NCBI GenBank assembly: GCA_033721915.1
Contig: JAWWAC010000006.1
Span: 38,984-102,983 of the forward strand
DNA from: REBR01 sp033721915
Lineage (GTDB): Bacteria; Pseudomonadota; Gammaproteobacteria; Pseudomonadales; Oleiphilaceae
Direction of reading: 5' to 3'
DNA: 64,000 nucleotides
Both the position numbers and the translations under genes were made by a program. This document shows, piece by piece, positions 58,232 through 64,000 of this stretch. Positions within the stretch are counted from its first letter, which is position 1, and each line of letters opens with the position of its first letter. The notes below the pieces were generated by a model. It saw nothing but the letters and a program-made list of their open reading frames with translations, searched no databases and was not told where the DNA came from.

Positions 58232-60018
58232 TACAGCTCCTCCGGGTTCAGGTCGTAGCGCTTGATGTACTCCAGCACCGGGCTCACATCGTCCTCTTTT
58301 TTCGATTCCGTCAGTGCGCGGCGCCAGATCATCTTGGCCTCGTCGCGGCGATCGAGCTGCCAGAGCACTTCACCCAGGTGGGCGGCAATTTCCGGATCCG
58401 GCATGGTCTCGTAGGCTTTGTTGAGCCACTCCAGTGCGGCCTCCATGTCACCCTGGTGGTACAGAACCCAGCCCATGCTGTCCATGATGGCCGGGTTGTC
58501 CGGTTCCAGCTCGATGGCCCTGGCGATCAGCTCCCGTGCCTCCTCATAGCGATTGGTGTGCAGGGTCAGTGTGTAACCCAGTGCGTTGAGCGCGGTGGCA
58601 TTGTCCGGATCCTCCTGGAGGATCTGGCGCAGGTCCTGCTCCATGGGCGTCAGGTTGCCCAGCTGCTCGTGGAGCATGGCCCGGGTATAGCGCATGTTGT
58701 GGTTGTCCGGGAATTCCTCCAGTGCCTGGTTGCTGGCCGTCAGGGCCAGCTGGGGCTCCTCCAGCTCCAGCAGCAGGTCGATCTCCACCAGCCACAGCTG
58801 TTCCGCCTGTTGTGGCATCTCCAGGCGCAGCCTTTCCAGCTTTTCCTGCACCGGAAACAGCGCCCCCTCGCGGGCCTCGATCAGGCTGGCCCGTGAGAGC
58901 GCCGGGAAAAAGCGTTGCCCGCCATCCACCTGTTCAAACTGGGCCAGTGCCTCAAGGGGTTTGTCCTGGCTCTCAAGCAGCCGGCCCAGGTAGTAATGAG
59001 CCTGGTTGCGCTGCTGCCCCTGTGCGATCAGCTTTCTGAGCTCCTCCTCGGCAATGCGGTCGTTGCCGTTTTCCAGTGCCACCAGGGCCCGTGACAGGCG
59101 CAGTCCGCTGGCGTCCGGGAAGCGCTCCACCAGTGATTCGAAGGCGTCCTCCGCCGCCTGCAGGTCGCCGCTGTCCACCAGCATGCGGGCGTAGAGGATG
59201 CCAAGTCGGCGGTTGTCCGGGTAACGGCTGGACTGGGTGCGCAGGTAGTTCAGTGCCTCCTCCTGCTGTCCCGTGTCGAAGAGCAGCTTGCCCTTGAGGG
59301 TAATGGCCGGCTGGTAATCGGGGGACTGTGAGAGCACCGGGTTGAGGATCTCAAGGGCGGCCTGGTGCTGCTTCAGCGAATGCTTGATCAGTGCCAGGCT
59401 GTAGCCCACATCGGGGGATTCCGGATGGCGGTCATACAGCTCGTGGTAAAGGCTGAGCAGCTCCGACTGTCGCTCCGGGTCCAGTGACCCGGCATAGCCG
59501 GCCAGCTTCTCGAAATCCGCCTGGGCGCCCTGCTCATGGAGGTTTTCCATATGGGTCAGTGCGGTTTCGAAGTCCCCCTCATCCAGTGCCTGCATGGCCG
59601 CCAGTCGCAGTGCATTGGGGTCGTCCGGGTTGACCTCCAGCCACAATGGGGCCAGTTGCTGCAGGGCGTTTTCCGCCCCCAGTGCCCTGGCGATGACCAC
59701 GGCCCGCTCGATAATGCCCGGATCCCGGGTGTCCCGGGCCGCCTGGACGTAATTGCTCAGGGTGACATCAAAACGGCCGCGCTGGGCGGCCACCTCGGCG
59801 CTGAGCAGGGCAAACAGCACGTCCGAGGGGAAGTCCCGGTACTCGATATGGGCGGTGGCCTCGCGGACGGTCGCGGACGGTTCGCTGGCGGTTGCGGGGC
59901 TGTCGCGGTTTTCCTTTTTGCTGGTGTCGCTGTCGGAGTCGGGCGGGGTGTCGGTGGTGGCACAGCCGCTTACCATCAGGGTCAGTGCACCCAGTGCCAT
60001 TATCAGGGGTTTGCGCAT
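58231..60018 (-). CDS. TPR-repeat lipoprotein
   Basis: This protein of about 595 residues has a lipoprotein signal (LGALTLMVSGCATTD) followed by a Ser/Asp-rich linker and then tetratricopeptide repeats through most of the length (VGYSLALIKHSLKQHQAALE; ALNALGYTLTLHTNRYEEAR; MDSMGWVLYHQGDMEAALEW; EIAAHLGEVLWQLDRRDEAK). Proteins of this kind regularly precede lolB in Pseudomonas-like genomes. They are outer-membrane scaffold proteins whose partner is not well defined. Translation is coupled to lolB. It is divergent from hemA. Confidence 0.9.
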   Translation of the reverse strand: MRKPLIMALGALTLMVSGCATTDTPPDSDSDTSKKENRDSPATASEPSATVREATAHIEYRDFPSDVLFALLSAEVAAQRGRFDVTLSNYVQAARDTRDPGIIERAVVIARALGAENALQQLAPLWLEVNPDDPNALRLAAMQALDEGDFETALTHMENLHEQGAQADFEKLAGYAGSLDPERQSELLSLYHELYDRHPESPDVGYSLALIKHSLKQHQAALEILNPVLSQSPDYQPAITLKGKLLFDTGQQEEALNYLRTQSSRYPDNRRLGILYARMLVDSGDLQAAEDAFESLVERFPDASGLRLSRALVALENGNDRIAEEELRKLIAQGQQRNQAHYYLGRLLESQDKPLEALAQFEQVDGGQRFFPALSRASLIEAREGALFPVQEKLERLRLEMPQQAEQLWLVEIDLLLELEEPQLALTASNQALEEFPDNHNMRYTRAMLHEQLGNLTPMEQDLRQILQEDPDNATALNALGYTLTLHTNRYEEARELIARAIELEPDNPAIMDSMGWVLYHQGDMEAALEWLNKAYETMPDPEIAAHLGEVLWQLDRRDEAKMIWRRALTESKKEDDVSPVLEYIKRYDLNPEEL

Positions 60019-60250
60019 ATCAGGTCCGTAGCAGTGAGTCCCAGTGAGAGCCTTGCACGGCGGGCTCCGGCAGCTCTTGAAGGCTCTATAATGGCACAGC
60101 CTGTGGCCTGTGCCCAACCGCCACGCAATGGGCTGCGTTGACGCTGGCACCGGAGGCTTCGGGCCGGTAAACTAGGGTTTGTCCATTTACCGCCTCCTGT
60201 GTGCCGCCATTGTTATCGGGCCGCCACAGACGGGGCAGACGCGGGATTGA

Positions 60251-61582
60251 ATGGCATTGCTGATTCTGGGTATTAATCACCGCACGGCACCGGTTGCCCT
60301 GCGCGAACGGGTGGCCTTCCCCGAGGGAGACCAGGGCCGTGCGCTGGTCAACGGCCACCGTCTGCCCGGCGTTCAGGAGCTGGGCCTGCTCTCCGCCTGC
60401 AACCGCACCGAGCTGTACGTGGCCCACGATACGGTTTCCGTGGAATCCCTGGTGCAGTGGTGGAGCGAGTACCTGGACGTGGATGCCGGCGAGTTTGCCG
60501 AGAGCCTCTACTGTCACCGTGATGAAGCCGCCGTGCGCCATATCATGCGAGTGGCGGCGGGGCTGGATTCCATGGTGCTGGGAGAGCCCCAGATACTCGG
60601 CCAGCTCAAGGATGCCTACGCCATGGCCCGTGAGGCGGGCACCACCGGCACCCAGCTGTCGCGCCTGTTCGAGCACGCTTTTTCCGTGGCCAAGCGGGTC
60701 CGTACCGAGACGGCCATTGGTGAAAACCCCGTTTCCGTGGCTTATGCCGCCGTGTCCATGGCCCGGCAGATCTTCTCCGACCTGTCCCGTAACCGCGCCC
60801 TTCTGATCGGTGCCGGCAAGACCATTGAGCTGGTGGCGCGGCACCTGCAGGAAGTGGGGGTGCGGGAGATCATCATCGCCAACCGCTCCAGGGAGCGGGG
60901 CGACGCCCTGGCACAGCAACTGGGCTGCCAGGCCATCACCCTGGCGGAGATACCACAGACACTGCCCAGTGCCGATATTGTCATCTCCTCCACCGCCAGC
61001 CAGTTGCCCATTCTGGGCAAGGGGGCCGTTGAACGGGCCATCCGTCGTCGCAAGCACAAGCCCATTTTCATGGTGGACATTGCCGTGCCCCGTGACATCG
61101 AGGAGGAAGTGGCGGAGCTGGACGATGTGTTCCTCTACACCGTGGATGACCTGCGGGATGTGATCGCCGAGAACCTCCGCTCACGGGAAGGGGCGGCCCT
61201 TGAGGCGGAGCACCTGATTGAGACCGGCGCCGCGGATTTCATGTACCAGCTCAGGGCCCTGGATGCGGTCTCCACCCTCAAGCAGTTCCGTCAGCAGACG
61301 GAAAGCCTGCGTGACCAGGAAGTGGACAAGGCCCTGCGCGCACTGGAGGCCGGTGGCGACCCGGAAACCCTGCTGCGCAGCATGGCCCGCAGCCTGACCA
61401 ACAAGTTTCTCCATGAGCCCACGGTCCGTGTGCGCCAGGCCACCGCTGAGGGGCGCAGTGAGGCGGCCGACTGGCTGCGTGAGCTGCACGCACTGACACC
61501 GATCTCCGCCACCACCGGGCAGTCGGCCACCGCCGATGCCCCCCGCGCCTCCGGCAGCGCCGTCAAAACCCCTCATTACTAG
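60251..61582 (+). CDS. hemA: Glutamyl-tRNA reductase
   Basis: This protein of about 443 residues carries out the first committed step of C5 haem synthesis. Landmarks are ILGINHRTAPVALRERVAFP, the nucleophilic Cys in LLSACNRTELY, GLDSMVLGEPQILGQLKDAY, the NADPH domain ALLIGAGKTIELVARHLQEV and VDIAVPRDIEEEVAELDDVF. A helical dimerisation domain closes the protein. It is divergent from the TPR-lolB-ispE set and followed 20 bases later by prfA. Confidence 0.96.
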   Translation: MALLILGINHRTAPVALRERVAFPEGDQGRALVNGHRLPGVQELGLLSACNRTELYVAHDTVSVESLVQWWSEYLDVDAGEFAESLYCHRDEAAVRHIMRVAAGLDSMVLGEPQILGQLKDAYAMAREAGTTGTQLSRLFEHAFSVAKRVRTETAIGENPVSVAYAAVSMARQIFSDLSRNRALLIGAGKTIELVARHLQEVGVREIIIANRSRERGDALAQQLGCQAITLAEIPQTLPSADIVISSTASQLPILGKGAVERAIRRRKHKPIFMVDIAVPRDIEEEVAELDDVFLYTVDDLRDVIAENLRSREGAALEAEHLIETGAADFMYQLRALDAVSTLKQFRQQTESLRDQEVDKALRALEAGGDPETLLRSMARSLTNKFLHEPTVRVRQATAEGRSEAADWLRELHALTPISATTGQSATADAPRASGSAVKTPHY

Positions 61583-61602
61583 CATTTATCAGCGGGAGTC
61601 CC

Positions 61603-62694
61603 ATGAAAGCATCCATCGCCGAGAGGCTGGATCAGCTGGCCGATCGTCATGAAGAAGTCAGTGGTCTTCTGTCCGACCCGGCCGTGATCAATGACCAGAA
61701 ACAGTTCCGTGAGCTGTCCCAGGAGTACGCCGAGTCGGAGCCCGTGGTGGAGGCCTATCAGCGCTACCGGGGGCTGCTCGAGGATCTGGCGGAAGCCCGC
61801 TCACTGCTGCAGGACGGCGACAGCGAAATGCGCGCCATGGCCGGGCAGGAAGTGGAGGCACTGCAACAGCAGCTGCAGGAACTGGAGCAGGAGCTGCAGC
61901 GGCTGATGCTGCCCCGTGACCCCAATGACAGCAACAGCGCCTACCTGGAAATCCGCGCCGGTACCGGTGGCGACGAAGCGGCGCTGTTCTCCGGGGACCT
62001 GTTCCGCATGTACAGCCGCTACGCCGAGCAGCAGGGCTGGCGCATCGAGATCATGAGCGAGAGCCAGGGAGAGCACGGCGGATTTCGCGAGCTGATCGCC
62101 CAGGTCAAGGGCAACGGCGTCTATGGCCGTCTCAAGTTCGAGTCCGGCGCCCACCGGGTGCAGCGTGTGCCCGAGACCGAGTCCCAGGGGCGTATCCATA
62201 CCTCCGCCTGCACCGTGGCCATCATGCCGGAAGTGGAAGAGAGCGGTGCCATACAGATCAACAAGGCGGACATCCGCGTGGACACCTTCCGCGCCTCCGG
62301 CGCCGGCGGGCAGCATGTGAACAAGACCGACTCGGCCATCCGCATCACCCACCTGCCCACGGGCACCGTGGTGGAATGCCAGGACGAGCGCTCACAGCAC
62401 AAGAACCGGGCCAAGGCCATGGCCTATCTGCAGGCCCGTCTGCAGCAGGCCGAGGAAGCCCGCATTGCCGGTGAGCAGGCGGACACCCGCAAAAGTCTGG
62501 TGGGCAGCGGCGACCGCTCGGAGCGCATACGCACCTACAACTTCCCACAGGGGCGTGTGACGGACCACCGCATCAACCTCACCCTGTACCGCCTTGAGGA
62601 GGTGATGCAGGGCGGGCTGGATGCGGTGATTGAGCCGCTGCTTCAGGAGCACCATGCGGAACTGCTTGCCACACTGTCCACTGGCAGCGACTGA
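61603..62694 (+). CDS. prfA: Peptide chain release factor 1
   Basis: This protein of about 363 residues ends translation at UAA and UAG. The GGQ motif is in RASGAGGQHVNKTDSAIRIT, the PxT anticodon-like motif is PET in HRVQRVPETESQGRIHTSA, and the N-terminal coiled coil and C-terminal NFPQGRVTDHRINLTLYRLE are typical. GGGAG precedes ATG 61603. Its partner methyltransferase gene follows ten bases later. Active RF1 in this organism is relevant to the amber codon in the CheB-CheR gene. Confidence 0.96.
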   Translation: MKASIAERLDQLADRHEEVSGLLSDPAVINDQKQFRELSQEYAESEPVVEAYQRYRGLLEDLAEARSLLQDGDSEMRAMAGQEVEALQQQLQELEQELQRLMLPRDPNDSNSAYLEIRAGTGGDEAALFSGDLFRMYSRYAEQQGWRIEIMSESQGEHGGFRELIAQVKGNGVYGRLKFESGAHRVQRVPETESQGRIHTSACTVAIMPEVEESGAIQINKADIRVDTFRASGAGGQHVNKTDSAIRITHLPTGTVVECQDERSQHKNRAKAMAYLQARLQQAEEARIAGEQADTRKSLVGSGDRSERIRTYNFPQGRVTDHRINLTLYRLEEVMQGGLDAVIEPLLQEHHAELLATLSTGSD

Positions 62695-62704
62695 GGCGGG
62701 CCCT

Positions 62705-63601
62705 ATGACTGCAACACTGGCTGAGGCTCTCAGTGAGGGGGCCGCTCTGCTGGCCGGCGCGCCTGCCTCCGGGGAGGCGGCTGGGGGGCTTCCGGAAGTG
62801 GCTGCTGACAACCACCGGCTCGAAGCGGAACTGCTGCTGTGCGCGGTGCTGGAGCGCCCCCGCGTGTGGCTCTACACCTGGCCGGAGAAAACCCTGGACG
62901 AGCGCCAGTGGCGGCAATACCGGGGCCTTCTTGAGCAGCGTGCCGAAGGCACCCCCGTGGCCTACCTGCTGGGTGAGCGGGAGTTCTGGTCACTGCCACT
63001 GAAAGTCAGCCGCCACACACTGATTCCACGCCCGGAGACAGAGCAGCTGGTGGAGCAGGCACTGGCGCTGTCATTGCCGGAGCAGGCCCGTGTGCTGGAC
63101 CTGGGCACCGGCACCGGTGCCATTGCACTGGCGCTGGCCAGCGAGCGGCCACAGTGGCGGGTTACCGGTTGCGACTTTCTGCCGGAGGCGGTGACACTGG
63201 CCCGGGAGAATGCACAGGCGCTGGGTCTGGAGTCGGTGCGCTTTCTGCGCAGTGACTGGTTCAGTGCCCTGAGCGGCCGGACATGGGACCTGGTGGTGGC
63301 CAACCCGCCCTATATTGCCGCCGATGACCCTCACCTGGCCTTGGGGGATGTGCGACAGGAGCCCCGTTCGGCACTGGTGGCCTCCCGGGGTGGCATGGCG
63401 GACCTGATTCATATCCAGGCCACGGCGCCGGCGTATCTGGCCCCCTCGGGCTGGCTGCTGCTGGAACACGGCTGGACCCAGGGGCCGGCGGTGGCCGAAG
63501 CGATGAGAGCAACGGGTTATGCTGACGTCATGACCCTGAAGGACCTGGCCGGTCAGCCCCGTATTACCATGGGGCAGTGGCCGGGTCAGGGGCTTAACTG
63601 A
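62705..63601 (+). CDS. prmC: Release-factor glutamine methyltransferase PrmC
   Basis: This protein of about 298 residues has an N-terminal helical domain (AYLLGEREFWSLPLKVSRHT) then the catalytic domain with LIPRPETEQLVEQALAL, SAM motif VLDLGTGTGAIALALASERP and the glutamine-binding VVANPPYIAADDPH (NPPY). It methylates the GGQ glutamine of RF1 and RF2. The start at ATG 62705 lies just after prfA. The stop is followed by a 63-base gap before moeB. Confidence 0.95.
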   Translation: MTATLAEALSEGAALLAGAPASGEAAGGLPEVAADNHRLEAELLLCAVLERPRVWLYTWPEKTLDERQWRQYRGLLEQRAEGTPVAYLLGEREFWSLPLKVSRHTLIPRPETEQLVEQALALSLPEQARVLDLGTGTGAIALALASERPQWRVTGCDFLPEAVTLARENAQALGLESVRFLRSDWFSALSGRTWDLVVANPPYIAADDPHLALGDVRQEPRSALVASRGGMADLIHIQATAPAYLAPSGWLLLEHGWTQGPAVAEAMRATGYADVMTLKDLAGQPRITMGQWPGQGLN

Positions 63602-63664
63602 ATCTTTGCCGGAATAGCGCCAAAGGCGTTTTTCCAGTGACACCGCAACAGGGCAGGCAGAAGC

Positions 63665-64000
63665 CATGGAATTCACCGACCAGGAACTGATGCGTTACAG
63701 CCGCCAGCTGCTGATGCCAGCCTTTGATGTGACCGGGCAGGTGCGGCTGAAAGCCGCCCGTGTGCTGGTGGTGGGGGCCGGTGGTCTGGGTTGCCCGGTG
63801 GTGCTGTATCTGGCCGCCGCCGGGGTGGGGGCCATCACGTTGGCGGATGACGACCGGGTGGAGCTGGCCAATCTGCAGCGCCAGATTGCCTTTACCGAGG
63901 CGCACCAGGGGCAGGGCAAGGCCCGGACCCTGGCGGAGGCGGCCATGGCGATCAATCCCGGCAGCCGGGTGGAGGCTCTGGATCAGCGTCTGTCGGAGGC
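63665..64000 (+). CDS. moeB: Molybdopterin-synthase adenylyltransferase MoeB/HesA family (partial)
   Basis: The first 112 residues are in the window, and the frame continues past its right edge. MEFTDQELMRYSRQLLMPAF and VLVVGAGGLGCPVVLYLAAA are the nucleotide-binding start of E1-like enzymes; ADDDRVELANLQRQIAFTEA follows, with the conserved Arg. MoeB or ThiF-type enzymes adenylate the C-terminus of small sulfur carriers. Position after prmC is the standard location of moeB in this lineage. Confidence 0.9.

Overview
The window is GC-rich, densely coded chromosomal DNA from a gammaproteobacterium. The right end holds the order lolB-ispE-tRNA-Gln-prs-rplY-pth-ychF, with a TPR lipoprotein gene upstream of lolB and hemA-prfA-prmC-moeB running the other way. 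That order is typical of Pseudomonas, Marinobacter, Halomonas and Alcanivorax relatives. A BCCT carrier, an AlmA-like monooxygenase, several acyl-CoA dehydrogenases and a porin suggest a marine or moderately halophilic heterotroph that uses lipids or hydrocarbons. I cannot name the genus from sequence alone.

Layout. 0-8 kb: a membrane-protein pair, a porin, a Cache-type chemoreceptor, a D-2-hydroxyacid dehydrogenase coupled to a methyltransferase, and a BCCT transporter. 8-12.9 kb: SixA phosphatase, an SDR, a YebC-family regulator, DUF3147, glutaryl-CoA dehydrogenase and a haloacid-dehalogenase-type hydrolase. 12.9-19.75 kb: an accessory island with every gene on the minus strand. It carries three toxin-antitoxin loci, an orphan HigA, small DUF genes, a GDCCVxC protein, a NUDIX hydrolase, a methyltransferase and a tandem GST_N protein. 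Copies of an 81-bp two-hairpin repeat sit between its modules, and it ends in 460 bp of non-coding repeats. 19.8-27.2 kb: a five-gene minus-strand operon (bifunctional hydratase/dehydrogenase, thiolase, large and small acyl-CoA dehydrogenase subunits, SDR) resembling pimeloyl-CoA/dicarboxylate degradation. A divergent TetR gene and two 16-bp palindromes control it. 27.2-31.4 kb: a quorum-sensing locus with a DUF2156 protein, LuxR, a lux box, LuxI and a degenerate AMP-binding protein.

31.4-38 kb: NAD salvage (pncA-pncB) with a gamma-glutamylcyclotransferase-like gene, an outer-membrane barrel, an AlmA-like monooxygenase, and a four-gene overlapping operon ending in azlCD. 38-41.3 kb: a CheB-CheR-PAS fusion with an in-frame amber codon near its 3' end, preceded by a PAS protein. 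41.3-49.5 kb: a luciferase-like monooxygenase, a GNAT/C39-peptidase fusion divergent from a RimK-type ATP-grasp ligase, a Tat-exported PhoX-like protein, DjlA and an SLC13 transporter. 49.7-52.7 kb: two convergent c-di-GMP-type proteins (GAF-GGDEF-EAL and degenerate HD-GYP). 52.8-64 kb: the housekeeping block with tRNA-Met and tRNA-Gln.

Three parts deserve follow-up. The repeats of the island mark module boundaries. The quorum-sensing locus has a well-placed lux box and an adenylation protein that has lost its core motifs. The GNAT-C39/RimK divergon looks like a peptide-modifying system of unknown product. All assignments come from reading sequence and recalled family features; no database search was run.
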